Source: Ehretia macrophylla (taxonomy: Eukaryota; Streptophyta; Magnoliopsida; Boraginales; Ehretiaceae). Taken from it: DNA of 64,000 nucleotides. The stretch spans positions 25,197,498-25,261,497 of the forward strand of contig CM075767.1 of assembly GCA_037974665.1 (NCBI GenBank), read 5' to 3'. Every line of letters starts with the position of its first letter. The first letter of the stretch is position 1. A model generated the notes under the pieces. That model was not told the origin of the DNA. It saw nothing but the letters and a program-made list of their open reading frames with translations, and searched no databases. The position numbers and the translations under genes were made by a program. This document shows, piece by piece, positions 34,785-45,897 of the stretch.

Positions 34785-35140
34785 TAGCTGAAAATTGAAA
34801 GGCAAGGGGTAGAATGCAACATTCTATGTAACACAAAGGGGTATTTGCTAGTTTTTAAAACATAGGATTTATTATGCAATTTTTGTATTACACAAAGGGA
34901 TATTATGCACTGTTGAGAAAAGGGGTATTTTCGTCCTTCTTTACGTATTTTACAGCTTGATACATTCCATATTTGTATCATAAGCGCGTGTATCACACTC
35001 ACATTAAAATCAACGGCAATGGATTATTTGCAACGTTTTCAATAACACAAGATTTATGGTGCTACTTTTTAAAATACAAGATCTGTTACGTAACTTTATG
35101 AAAATACAAGGAGGTATGATATATTTTATTCTTAAATAAA

Positions 35141-35860
35141 AAAATAAAAGATAAAAGTCGTGTCCTTGTGCGTTGCAGCAATAATATTTGTTATTAAAAT
35201 TTTATTTGCAGTCGCCATCAGTGACTATCAACATAAAGGATCCAAATTTTTGGAAGGTCACACGAAGAAGTAGAATACGACTCTCACCTACCACACCGTC
35301 GTCAGGAAAGTCTTTATTTAAATCGTTCAATTCGTTATAGGTTTGTATAGAGCTAACAAATGAGATGATTTTCAATTAAAATGAGTAATGTTATCATATC
35401 TTTATTAAATCAACCCCATTTAATATGATGAGATAAAATTTTGTTTGATTTGATTTGATTTGATTTGATTAAATTTGTCATAGGCGGAGTTAGGGGAGAG
35501 CCGGTGGGGCAGGGTTTTTTTTTTCAAAAAAATTATATAATATTGTTAAAAAATTTATTTCCCTTATTTTTTTTCTTATGATTAATTTTTTATTTGAATT
35601 TTGACTTCCAATATTAAATTTCTGACTCAAACCCTAGAATTCGTTATCGGATAACAGCTGGGGAAGTAAATATGGAAAGCTAGTGGCAATATTTTTGTTT
35701 TCTGTTTTTTCGTTTTCTCTTTTGGGTTGTAACAGGGTTACGATGTTGTAAAACAGCCTGAGTCAAGCATCTTGATTTATGACAAAAAAAAAAAAAAAAA
35801 AAAGCATCTTGATTAATAAAAAAGAAAAAAGAATCATGGTAAGCTTAGTATATATATTTG
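35141..35860. other. Intergenic, with microsatellites
   Basis: A (TTTGA)n tract lies at 35,443-35,470 and an A22-type run at 35,785-35,804 inside a short direct repeat (AGCATCTTGATT on both sides). No coding signal was seen. Confidence 0.6.
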
Positions 35861-35868
35861 TTTATGCA

Positions 35869-35936
35869 GCAGCAAGATGCATGTGGACGAAGACAATAAT
35901 AGTCATTTTGACCAAGCGCCATTTGAATATTCTTAA
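35869..35936 (+). pseudogene. Terminal exon remnant of an unrecognised gene (copy A)
   Basis: After an acceptor-like TTTATGCAG (35,861-35,868) the frame ATGCATGTGGACGAAGAC leads to the same last codons as copy B (VDEDNNSHFDQAPFEYS and TAA at 35,934-35,936). The upstream 50 codons present in copy B are missing, so only about 20 codons of the exon remain. Confidence 0.55.
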
Positions 35937-38498
35937 TTCGTGATCAGTACCGTGGTCTAAACTTATATATTTTTCTCTTAAGTAAATGATTACAGGTAAT
36001 GGTAGGTCGGTTCAACAATAAGTTTTTAATCAATCTATAGAGTGCTAGTCTGGCATTTTATCATTCTTTATCTTCATACTGTAAAAGAAGAAAAAAAATT
36101 GTTTGAGGTTTTCATTTTTTTTGTTAAATAAACAAGTAATTTTATTCATTTCAAAAAATCTCGATGCAAAAGAAGCAAAAAAACTCGCTCAATCTAATAT
36201 TGTTTGAGATTTTAGGTGCCTCAAAGTGACGGAAATAGCTATGTTCTCATGACTTATCCATGGTAATCACTAGTTTGTGAGCTAAGCAAGTCATTGTAAA
36301 ATTAGTACTTGATTAGAGATTAAACTCCTTAATAAGGGTGAGGATAATGTTAAGTGTTCAAATGATTATCATAATGCAAGAAGATAGATGACCTCTTCAT
36401 GTATCTGAGATTTAACTTTTTAGAAGGTCCTTTGATATAAATTATAATTATTTTTTTTGCTCGGCAAAATTATAATTATTATTACAACTGAAACAGACTG
36501 TATTTTTCTTATAAAAGGTTTTAAAGATTTTCTTAAGCCTCATATTTTTTTTTTATTGATATATTTCATTTTTCAATTAATTACTAAGCTTCGTCTTTCA
36601 CCTTCATTTTGTTCAACATCCATGATACAATGAAAAAAAAAAGACATCATTTTCTTTCCCCAAAAACAAAGTCACTGTTTTTGTTTCACATCAATAGGTT
36701 ACAGAAATACTTAATCTATTGGTTAGATGTAGAATTTACTATGTACCATTTGGCACGTCGAGACAAGGTTTTCAAAGATAGGATCATGCACGTTTGACAT
36801 AAATTACTTGTTCCCCGGTCACTTTTTTTTTCTTTTTTTTTTAAAAATCAAAAGAGATCTAAATCGTACAATATATATTAAACGATATCAACTACAAAAA
36901 ATGTATCACAATTACTGTAAGAAATATATCACTAGAACAAAGGGCTGGTGGTTGTTTTTTTTTTTTTTTTTTTGGCCAAGGCCTGGTGGTTGTTGGTCAC
37001 TGTTGATCATTGAAAAACTTGAGCTCTAACTCTTGCATTTGTCTCGACTAAGTTGACTTTTAGTTGCATCCTCAATGATAATTTATAAACAATCTACTCC
37101 GTCTGAATTGAAACCATATAAGCTCTTGTTTTCCATTGCAATGCAGGCGAAAATTACAACTATGAACGACCGTGGGTCGATTACGCTAAAAAATGAGATA
37201 ATCGTAACTGTTCCGTTTAGTATAATTTATAACTAAAATCAAAATCATAATTAAAAAATTAACGAATTTGAGACTCACTAATCATAAATGTAATGATAAA
37301 CTATTGAGAATTTTGCAGGTACTCGTACCGGTAGTTAACCGTTTACTTTGAAAGAAAATAAAAAGTTAGTTTAAATGAAAAAATCGGCCTAAAAAATAGT
37401 TAAAAAAATTCAATATTAACGTAAAAAAAAACCAGAAATAAAATGAATCAAATACCATATATAGGTGATGAAATTTAATCAAAATTACCCAATGATTGCA
37501 ATATATATATACATGTCCCACGTGTGTGTATATATGTATATATATATATATGTTTTATATATATATATGCATATATGTAATAAATTAATAATCGGGTTTT
37601 GAATTTCAATTTTTTTTTAACGTTTAATATCAAAACCTACCGTATTATCCATGAGCTCTCACTTATAAAAGTCACACCCTAACGAGTAGCCCTTGGTTTC
37701 ATTATCGGGTTTTTTATTGATAGGATATTTGTCAATTTCGAATTTAAACACTAATTGCTGCTATCCCTAATCCCTGATCATGAGATTAAGAAGACATTCT
37801 TTGTGAAAACAAATTTTTTCTTTTTAAGTTCACAACAAGAAATTTGAGTATAGCCCACAGTTTCTTAACTACAGAAGTAAGAAGCGTCGGCTGTAAGTCG
37901 TCTATAAACAACTCCTCCCAGGGATATCAAACTATCGGAAAATGTGGGGCTTAGGCCGTGGTTTCAAAATAACCGGAGGCTTCTTACTAAAGAAATTGGC
38001 TTTTGGCAGAGGAATTAGCGGGACAAATTTCCATGCATGTATAGAATGGATTAGCGTTGAGTATTCTGTTTTACATATTATATGGTGTATCTAAATTTTA
38101 TTATGAAATTTAGTGTTAGGATGATGTTTTATGTGTTATTTGATAGAAATCACTGCCTGATCTGCTCTTTTGTTTTCTTCAGTCATATTGATTTCTTCTT
38201 TTGTGAACATCAAAACTACCATATACTTTTGGCAAAGGATTGAGTTTATTGTTTTGTTTTACAAAAAAATATTAATTACTATATAATCCTCGTTCTCTTT
38301 TCTTGTTTTCTTTTTTCCCAATAATGGGATATGCAGCATGAAACATACAAAGCGATAGCCCTAGTATACCATCTACTATCACAAATTGAGGACCCTAATA
38401 CACCTAGCTTTTCTTTTACTGATTTAAATGAAGACTTAAATCAATTTTACAACACTTTATTTTATACACTCCAAAAATCGATTTCAGAATCTCTTATA
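35880..38498 (+). repeat. Tandem segmental duplication, copy A
   Basis: The sequence from 35,880 recurs from 38,499 (offset about 2,619 bp) and covers an exon tail, its 3' flank and the intron-like sequence before the next exon copy. Copy B is 38,499-39,312 plus 44,657-45,826, interrupted by a retrotransposon. Copy A keeps about 360 bp (36,700-37,060) that copy B has lost at the insertion point. Copies differ by many small indels, so the duplication is not recent. Confidence 0.85.
37942..38094 (+). CDS. Possible 50-codon exon or ORF, copy A (unrecognised)
   Basis: The frame starts MWGLGRGFKITGG and includes KKLAFGRGIS and IEWISVEY before TAA. A homologous frame of 49 codons exists in copy B (45,446-45,595), with the same start, the same stop and only a 3-base in-frame length difference. 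It lies about 240 bp upstream of the acceptor at 38,336, so it could be the preceding exon of the duplicated gene, but no convincing shared splice donor is visible and many residues differ. Function unknown; this may equally be a chance frame. Confidence 0.3.
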   Translation: MWGLGRGFKITGGFLLKKLAFGRGISGTNFHACIEWISVEYSVLHIIWCI

Positions 38499-38555
38499 CA
38501 TGTGGACGAAGACAATAATAGTCATTTTGACCAAGCGCCATTTGAATATTCTTAA
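38337..38555 (+). CDS. 3' terminal exon of an unrecognised gene (copy B)
   Basis: A T-rich tract and ATATGCAG (acceptor, 38,329-38,336) precede an open frame HETYKAIALVYHLLSQIEDP that continues with SFSFTDLNEDLNQFYNTLF and ends in HFDQAPFEYS and TAA (38,553-38,555), about 72 codons. The composition is protein-like, with an amphipathic first half and an acidic tail. The same exon start recurs at 45,827 and the same end at 35,936, so it belongs to a tandemly duplicated gene. Upstream exons were not identified. I do not recognise the family. The exon may be from a dead gene. Confidence 0.5.
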   Translation, partial: HETYKAIALVYHLLSQIEDPNTPSFSFTDLNEDLNQFYNTLFYTLQKSISESLIHVDEDNNSHFDQAPFEYS

Positions 38556-39312
38556 TTCGTGATCAGTTCCGTGGTCTAAAGACTCTAAACTCATATATTT
38601 TTCTCTTAAGTAAATGATTACAGGTAATGGTAGGTCAGTTCAACAATAAGTTTTTAATCAATCTATAGAGTGCTAGTCTAGGGATTTTATCATTCTTTAT
38701 CTTCGTACTGTAAAAGAAAATAAAATTTGTTTGAGTTATTTTTTTTTTGTTAAATAAACAAGTGACTTTATTTATTTTAAAAAATCTCGGTGCAAAAGAA
38801 GCAAAAAAACTCACTCAGTCTTATATTGTTTGAGATTTTAGGTGCCTCAAAGTGAAGGAAATAGCTATGTTCTCATGACTTATCCATGGTGCTCACTAGT
38901 TTGTCAGCTAAGCAAGTCGTTGTAAAATTAGTACTTGATTAGAGATTAAACTCCTTATTAAGGGTGACATAAAAATAAACGATAGTGTTAAGTGTTCAAA
39001 TGATTATCATAATGCAAGAAGATAGATGACCTCTTCATGTATCTGAGATTTAACTTTTTGGAAGGTCCTTTTATATAAATTATAATAATTATTGCAACTG
39101 AAACAGACCATTTTTTTTCTTATAAAAGATTTTAAAGATTTTCTTAACCCCATATATATATTTTTTAATTCATATATTTCATTTTTCAATTAATTACTGA
39201 GCTTCTTCTTTCACCTTCATTTTGTTCAACATCCATGATACAATGAAAAAAGAAAGACATTTTTTTTTTCCTAAAACATGTACAAAAGACACTGTTTTAG
39301 TTTCACATTAAT

Positions 39313-39458
39313 AGTCAAGCAAGTAACGGGGCCTTGTTATGAGCCGTTGCCCCTTGCTGGGTTGATTGGTACGTGATGGATCATCCACTACCAGCTGGGC
39401 TTCTTCGATATCCTGGGCCTCGTCAACGTACTGGGCTATCTCATTATTCACCATAGCA
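39313..39458 (-). repeat. Truncated 3' LTR of the Reina-like element
   Basis: It begins TGCTATGGTG after the PPT, as the 5' LTR does, but stops after 146 bp. The remaining 228 bp (R/U5 side) are gone together with adjacent host sequence. Confidence 0.88.
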
Positions 39459-39466
39459 TTGCCTCC

Positions 39467-39970
39467 CTATTGCAGAGGAACCTTGTTCTCAAGGTTCCAT
39501 TGAGGATATGCTGCCTTAAATTCATTCAAATTGACCCAAGTGGTCTCATCAGGTGATAAATGCTGCCACTGCATAAGTACTTGGCCAACCTCACGACCCT
39601 GCTGCATTATAGAACGATAGGACAGAACAGCCAGTGGTTCCAATTGTGGTAGCGTTGGATAAGGAGGAATTACAACAACATCACGAACGGACCTCGTACA
39701 ACCCACTGCTTTCTTTAGAAGAGAAACGTGAAATACCGGATGGATTTTCGCCGTGTCAGGCAACTTCAATTTGTACGCCACCAACCCAATTTTCTTCTCG
39801 ATTTCAAACGGCCCAAAGAAACGTTTGCTCAATTTATTATTAGCATGGCTCTGGAGTGTACTTTGATGATAAGGTTGCAAACGGACCAATACTATATCCC
39901 CCACAGCGAAGTGTTGTTCAGTTCGGTGTTTATCTACCTGCTCCTTCATCTTAGCCTGCGCCCTTTGCAA
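39467..39970 (-). pseudogene. Integrase C-terminus with chromodomain
   Basis: The frame covers the GPF/Y module (FGPFEIEKKIGLVAYKLKLP, then IHPVFHVSLLKKA) and a C-terminal chromodomain-like end (PLAVLSYRSIMQQG, then VLMQWQHLSPDETTWVNL, EFKAAYPQWNLENK). In chromoviruses this domain guides integration towards particular chromatin. The frame ends just before the PPT, as expected. Confidence 0.9.
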
Positions 39971-40015
39971 ATTAGCCTTGAGTTGAGCTAAAATGTCATC
40001 TCTTTGTTGTAATTC

Positions 40016-40801
40016 CTACTTAACCGCCGCATTATTAGTTGAATAGGGTAGATAACGGAGAATAGTTGGAGGTGGTCCACCATAAATAGCTAAGAATTTA
40101 GTCATACCGGCGGAGGAATGGTAAGCCGTGTTGTACCAATATTCAGCCCATGGTAGAAAATTGACCCATGGCTTGGGACTATCCATACAAAAACTCCTCA
40201 AATAAAGCTCAAGTGTTTTATTCAAACTCTCAGTTTGGCCATCCGACTGAGGGTGATATGAACTACTCATATCCAAAGAAGTTCCCTGAAGTTTAAACAT
40301 CTCCTTCCAAAAAGAACTTATGAAAATTTTGTCATGATCACTCACTATAGAACGAGGCACCCCATGTAGCCGAACAACATCTTTAATAAACGCCTCAGCA
40401 ACCTTAACACTTGCAGTATGGTTGGGTAATGGTGAAAAATACGCATACTTCGATAAACGGTCAATCATGACCATTATTTCGACATACCCCTTAACCGGTG
40501 GCAGCCCTTAAATAAAGTCTATGGAGATGTCCTCCCAAATGCGTGTGGGAATTGGGAGAGGTTGAAGAAGACCAACCGAAGCAAGGTGACTAGTCTTAAC
40601 TTGTTGACAGACCAAACATTCGGCTATATATCTCTTCACCGCTTGGTGCATTCCCTTCCAGTAACAATTGGCCGAAATACATTGGTAGGTGCGTAGAAAT
40701 CCAGCGTGACCACCAAGGGTTGAATCATGGAACTGTTGCAACACAACCGAATAGAGTTGTCTGAGAATAAACAAACGATGTCGAAAACAAAAGGAACCCA
40801 T
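40016..40801 (-). pseudogene. Integrase core of the Reina-like element
   Basis: The zinc-binding part (HDSTLGGHAGF, then CLVCQQVK) lies at about 40,735-40,600, followed by the catalytic core with DRLSKYAYF (first D), SDHDKIFISSFW (second D) and SYHPQSDGQTESLNKTLE (E). The D,D-35-E layout is complete. A stop separates 40,508 and 40,474, and a frameshift near 40,805 separates the integrase from RNase H. Confidence 0.9.
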
Positions 40802-40899
40802 TTTGACTGTGAAACCCAGGTAGAGAATCAGGCTTTAGCTCCAGTTGACGCTGAAGGTGTAAAATCTCTTCGTCAAACTGGTTGGCAATTTTAAGGGCG

Positions 40900-41495
40900 G
40901 TAAAGAATCTCATATGTATGGTGGAAATAACAAAACACTCGGCTGCACTTGGTTGCCTTGATAGGGCATCTGCCACAATATTTTTCTTCCCTGGCTTATA
41001 TCATATTTCGAAGTCAAATCCCAATAGCTTTGTTAACCAACGCTATTGGTCTGGCGTTTGAATGTTCTGTTCTATGAAAGCCTTTAAACTAATTTGATTT
41101 GTTTTGATAATGAATCTGCGACCCAATAAATATTGATGCCACTTAGCGACGGCCGAAGTAATTGCCAACATTTCCCGTTGGTATGTCGAAGCTGCTTGGA
41201 ACTTGGGACTTAACTTCTGACTCATGAAATCTATCGGGTGATTTTGTTGGATTAGTGTTGCCCCAATTCCACTAACGAACGCATCTGTTTCAACTACAAA
41301 ATGAAGCTCAAAGTTGGGAAGGGCCAGTACCGGAGAAGTAGTAATAGCTTGTTGAAGCCGACAAAAAGTAGCGGTTGCATCATCAGTCCATACAAATCTA
41401 TCATTCCTCAATAAGTCAGTCAATGGCACGGCAATAGAAGCATACCCCTTCACAAATCTTAGGTAATAACCCGTGAGGTCTAAAAATCCTTGCAA
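40900..41495 (-). pseudogene. RT thumb and RNase H of the Reina-like element
   Basis: The frame 41,495-41,043 contains the RT-RH linker (FLDLTGYYLRFVKGYA, FVWTDDATATF) and RNase H motifs VVETDAFVSGIGATL and EMLAITSAVAKWHQYLLG. MADALSRQP (40,976 onward) is the conserved end of RNase H. It is in phase with the RT and interrupted by a stop near 41,040. Confidence 0.88.
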
Positions 41496-41499
41496 CTAC

Positions 41500-42125
41500 T
41501 TGACATTTTTCGGAATAGGCCACTGAAGCACCAAAGTCACCTTACTAGGATCTATCGCTACTCCCTTAGCTGATACAATATGACCCAAGTACTCAATTTG
41601 GGACTATCCAAATGAGCATTTTGAAAGCTTAGCAAAGAACTATTGTTGTAGAATTTCTAATACCATCTCCAAGTGCACAATATGTTATGGCAAATCCGGG
41701 CTATATACTAAGATGTCATCAAAGAACACCAAGACACATTTACGCAACAAGGGTCGAAATGTGTCATTCATCACCGACTGAAATGTGGACGGTGCATTAA
41801 TGAGACCGAATGGCATCAATAAGAATTCGTAGTGGCAATTATGAGTTCGGAAAGCCGTCTTGTGCACATCCTCATTTCTTACCCGTATTTGATGGTAACT
41901 AGCCCGAAGATCCAATTTTGAGAAAACAGTTGCTCCATTGAGTTCATCTAATAACTCATCCACAGTTTGAATCGGATATCTATCTTTAATAGTAACTGCG
42001 TTGAGAGCCCTATAATCTACACAAAATCGCCAAGTCCCATCTTTCTTTTTAACCAACAAAATAGGCGATGAGAAAGGGCTTTGACTTGGCTGTATAATTC
42101 CTTCCGACAACATTTTGGCTACCAT
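41500..42125 (-). pseudogene. Reverse transcriptase of the Reina-like element
   Basis: The intact frame 42,125-41,685 shows [30 protein letters not shown] (first catalytic Asp), [15 protein letters not shown] and the active site [10 protein letters not shown]. The downstream part to 41,500 continues in phase with stops. These are the classic Ty3/gypsy RT motifs, copying element RNA into DNA in the particle. Confidence 0.92.
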
Positions 42126-42429
42126 GTTTTCAATCTACAACTTATGATAGTAGGGATAGCGATATGGCCAAACATTAATTGGTGTTATCCCTGGTTGAAA
42201 ATGGATGCTATGTTCACTCGAACGCTAGGGTGGTAACCCCGATGGTTTGTCAAACACCGAGCGAAATCTCTGCAACAAAGGTTGTAACTCTTCATGAATA
42301 GTTGGACATAATGTGGGTTCTTGTGACTCCACGGTAAGGCTAAACAAATCACCTACTGAACCCGTTAAATGCATACGCCGGACTCCCGAATACGGAACCG
42401 AAGAAACTCTAGGAGTATTACCTTGTAAT

Positions 42430-42790
42430 ATTACTTCACGATCTTGTATCTAGAATTGTATGGTGAGTTTGGATTAATCGTGAATAATAGGACCCAAAGT
42501 TGCTAACCACGCCACTCCTAATATAACATCAGACCCCTCAAACGGCAAAAGGTACAAGTCCGACGTCAACGTATGTCCTTGAAAAATCAACCTTGTTTAC
42601 CGTACACAACCCTCACTAAGCAATTTCTATCCACTTCTGATGGTGACAGCCAAATTCGGAGTAGACTCCATTGGCAAGTTCAAATACTTTGCCATTCTCG
42701 ACTGCACAAAATTGTGTGTACTACCTCTATCCACTAACACCTGTACCATTTTACCAGCTAATTGACCTTTGACCTGAAGAGTGGTTGGGG
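42430..42790 (-). pseudogene. Aspartic protease of the Reina-like element
   Basis: On the minus strand VLVDRGSTHNF (about 42,755-42,720) is the retropepsin active site region; the usual form is D(S/T)G, so the middle residue has become Arg. LLPFEGSDVILGVAWL follows about 75 codons later and is the usual second conserved block. Several stops interrupt the frame. It is inactive on sequence grounds. Confidence 0.75.
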
Positions 42791-43220
42791 AGAAAATACC
42801 TTAAAGTGCATTGAGAAAAATTTCAAGCGTTGCTCCTAGTTCTTCCAATTGCAATTCAGTCACCATTTTTTTTTTTATCTCCGACTACTTCATCGTCGGG
42901 AGATTCTTCACAATCTATCAAAAAGAGTTGTGGTCGCGTCTTACATTTGTAATCGGGAACGTATTTCTCATCGCATGTATAGCACAACCCACGATCACGC
43001 CTCTATCATTTCTCTGGAAGATATTTTCCTGATGGTGTAAGGTGATGGGTTCAAGGATGTCGGGTTTGGGGATTTAGTTTGTGGGTTAAGTGATTGGTTA
43101 TTATAGTAGGATGTGTATGAGATGGGCTTAGTTGTGTTTTGGGTTGGGTTTAAAGGTGCACTTGGGTTGTGTTTAGGTTCATATTGTGTGGTGAATTGGT
43201 TTGGACTCCATTTGGGTCTT

Positions 43221-44150
43221 TCACTCCGCTAGGCCAACCATTTTTTGCTCCTGGATCTTGCCTTCTTGCAACCGAGCCATGCCTATAGCATGAGATAAAG
43301 TAGCGGCCCTAAAGGCTATGACTTCGGCCTTGATATCTGATCGCAACCCAGCTACAAAGCAACTCAACAAAAACATCGGTGGTAAGCCCACGGTCCGGTT
43401 AGCCAATGCTTCAAACTGAGTTTGATAAGCTTCCACTGTCGACGTCTGCATTAATTTTGCTAATGCGCCATGATGGTCTTCAAACTCCGTCGGACCGAAA
43501 CGGACCTCCATCGCGCGAGCGACTTAATCCCACATACCAATTTGCCGATTCTTCGCCATCCACTGAAACTATTGTAACGCCCTACCATCCATGTGAAAGG
43601 ACAAGATTAACAACTTATGATCGTCTGGGGTATGGTGATAGGCAAAAAACCTCTCCGCCTTAAAAATCCAACCCGTTGGGTCCTTTCCATCGAATCGTGG
43701 AAAATTCAACCGCATTTGCCTTCCCTTTAATGTCGGTGTAGCGAACTAAACTGGACCTATCTAACCCAAACCACTCATTCCCATCGGTGAAAATTGCTGA
43801 TTCAAAGCAGACCCAAATAGTCCCATGTTAGCCACTCAAATCAATGAATGTTGGACATCAGAATAGACCCCAGTGGTCCTGTTGTGGTCATTCCTACAAA
43901 AGGAATAGGAGGTAACGCGACGTACGGTACTGTCGGAGCTGGCCCAGTAAAAGTCATTGGTGAAATTGTTACCGTTGGGATGAGAGGTATGGATGAAACG
44001 ATTCCAACTGGGGAACTTGGACCTGCTGAAGAAAATTTCAGCACCAGAGGTTACACGTTGTTCTTTAATACCTGTTCCAACCTACCATCCATAGCTGTAA
44101 GCTTCACAACCACTTCGCCCAATATTAATTGTTTTTCACCAATCCGCTGG
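43221..44150 (-). pseudogene. gag of the Reina-like element
   Basis: The frame 43,511-43,221 (MEVRFGPTEFEDHHG, then a Leu-rich VGLPPMFLLSCFVAGL) and the in-phase upstream part (NFPRFDGKDPTGWIFKAERFF, about 43,710-43,640) form the retrotransposon gag core. The frame is broken by stops, for example between 43,511 and 43,600. A Pro/Thr-rich stretch at 44,044-43,841 may be the N-terminal part. Confidence 0.75.
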
Positions 44151-44282
44151 GTGTGAGTAGCTGTCATTTCATCAATTCGTAATGATTAAGTATTGTTTGC
44201 CTCTTGCATCTTCTTTACCACTTCGTCTAACGTCTTCAATCACGTTTATTCGGTCATCTCGACACTTAACGAGAGCACCAAA

Positions 44283-44656
44283 TGTTATGAACACTATAAT
44301 AAACTGTAAAATTAACGAGGGAGTTGAGAAAGAGTAGGCTGTATTGATTGTATATTTAAAGAAAATTACATGAAAAGAGAGATAAGGTTGATAGATTTTC
44401 CAACAGCTCTACTATTTCCGCTACAGTATATATATATATATATATATATTCCTCACACACATCATACTCTCAACTGGGAATCTTTCCTAACGACCATACC
44501 TAGACCACGTAGTCAAGCCAGTAACGGGGCCTTGTTATGAGTCGCTGCCCCTTCTTGGGTTGATTGCTACGTGATGGATCATCCACTGCCAACTGGGCTT
44601 CTTCGATATCTTGGGCCTCTTCAACGTACTGGGCTCTCTCATTATCCACCATAGCA
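44283..44656 (-). repeat. 5' LTR of the Reina-like element (374 bp)
   Basis: On the minus strand it begins TGCTATGGTG and ends GTTCATAACA, followed by the PBS. It includes a (TA)n tract at 44,427-44,450. Its first 146 bp are repeated at 39,313-39,458. Confidence 0.88.
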
Positions 44657-45826
44657 GTTGCGTCCTCAATGATAATTTATAAACAATCTACTCCATCTGA
44701 ATTGAAACCATAATGTAGGCAAAAATTACAACTAGGAAGGATCGTGGGTCTAGTACCGGTAAAATATGAGAAAATCGTAATTATATGTATTGTTTAATAT
44801 AATTTTAATTATAAAATCATAATCAAAATTTAATGAATTTAAAAATTACTAACCATAAACGTAATGATTAAGTATTGAAAATTTTGTGGGTACTCGTACC
44901 CGTAACCATTTACTTTGGAAAAAAATAAATAGTTAGTTTAAATTAAAATAAACAACCTAAAAAATAATAATAAAACATTCAATATAAATGTAAAAAAAAA
45001 TTCAGAAATAAAATGAATCAAAATCCATGGTTTATAAATTTAATCAGAATTACACAATGATTGCAATATATATATGTCTTATGTGTGTATATTGGGTTTT
45101 TCTTTTAATGTCTAATATCAAAACCTATTGAGTTACTCATGAGCTATCACTTATAAAAGTCAAACCCTAACGAGTACCCTCGATTTTATTATTAGGTTTG
45201 TTATTGATCGGATACCTGCCATTTTTAAATTTAAACACTAACTGTTGCCATCCCTAATCAGCACGAACACCCTGATGAGATTAAGAAGACATTCTTTCTC
45301 ACAACAATTTTTTCTTTTTAAGTTCACAACAAAAAATTTGAGTATATCCCACATGCAGTTTCTTTCCTACATAAGTAACAAGTGTCGGTTGTAATTCATC
45401 TATAATTAACCAACTTATCCCAGGGACTTATTAAACTATCAAAAAATGTGGGGCTTAGTCGACGATTTCAAAATAACCGGAGGCTTAGTAAAGAAATTGG
45501 CTTTTGGCAGAGGAATTAGCGTGACAAATTTTCGTGCACATATAGAATGGATTAGCGTTGAGTATTATGTTTTACAAATTATATGGTGCATTTAAATTTT
45601 ATAATAAAATTTAGTGTTGGGGTGATTTTTATGTGTTATTCGATAAAAATCACTGCATGATATGCTCTTTTGTTTTCTTCAATCATATTGATTTCTTCTT
45701 TTGTGAATATCAAAACTACAATATACTTTTAGTAAAGGATTAAGTTTAGTGTTTTGTTTTACAAAAAATAGTAACTATATATATAATCCTCGTTCTTTTT
45801 TTTCCCCCCAATAATGGGATATGCAG
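44657..45826 (+). repeat. Tandem segmental duplication, rest of copy B
   Basis: The sequence resumes the alignment with copy A at 37,062 and runs to the acceptor before the third exon copy. It contains the 49-codon frame at 45,446-45,595 that parallels 37,942-38,094. Confidence 0.85.
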
Positions 45827-45897
45827 CATGAAAGATACAAATCGAGGGCCCTAGTATACCATCTACTATCACAAATTGAGGACCTTAGTATTCCTAG
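45827..45897 (+). pseudogene. Third copy of the unrecognised terminal exon, truncated (copy C)
   Basis: After ATATGCAG (45,819-45,826) the exon starts HERYKSRALVYHLLSQIED as in copy B, but after 71 bp the alignment stops at TTCCTAG and the Tat-like element begins with TGATAAGG. The rest of the exon was not found beyond the element at 57,344. Confidence 0.7.

Larger units (their letters stand above)
25943..35131. mobile_element. MULE-like long-TIR element containing nested LINE and CACTA
   Basis: The left end (25,943-26,090) and the inverse of the right side (34,785-34,935 and 35,000-35,131) share the order GA(G/A)TAAAAT(G/A)TATxA(C/T)ACCTC, then ...AATAAATCCTATGTTT, then CAAATA(T/C)CCC. The outer flanks are TTGAATAAA (25,934-25,942) and TTAAATAAA (35,132-35,140), a 9-bp repeat with one G/A difference, as expected for a Mutator-like element. 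Most of its present length is later insertions: an RTE LINE and, inside that, a CACTA element. The right arm holds two TIR-like blocks, so a second related element may overlap it. Confidence 0.6.
39313..44656 (-). mobile_element. Reina-like chromovirus (Ty3/gypsy), decayed, in copy B of the duplication
   Basis: Order on the minus strand: 5' LTR (44,656-44,283), PBS TGGTGCTCTCGTT (44,280-44,268), gag, protease, reverse transcriptase, RNase H, integrase with chromodomain, PPT (39,471-39,459) and a truncated 3' LTR (39,458-39,313). Gag and pol lie in one frame apart from a shift near 40,805. The short LTR, single gag-pol frame, PBS type and C-terminal chromodomain fit the Reina lineage. The right flank joins copy B sequence at 44,657. 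On the left the LTR remnant joins host DNA directly, with about 360 bp of host missing relative to copy A. Confidence 0.88.
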
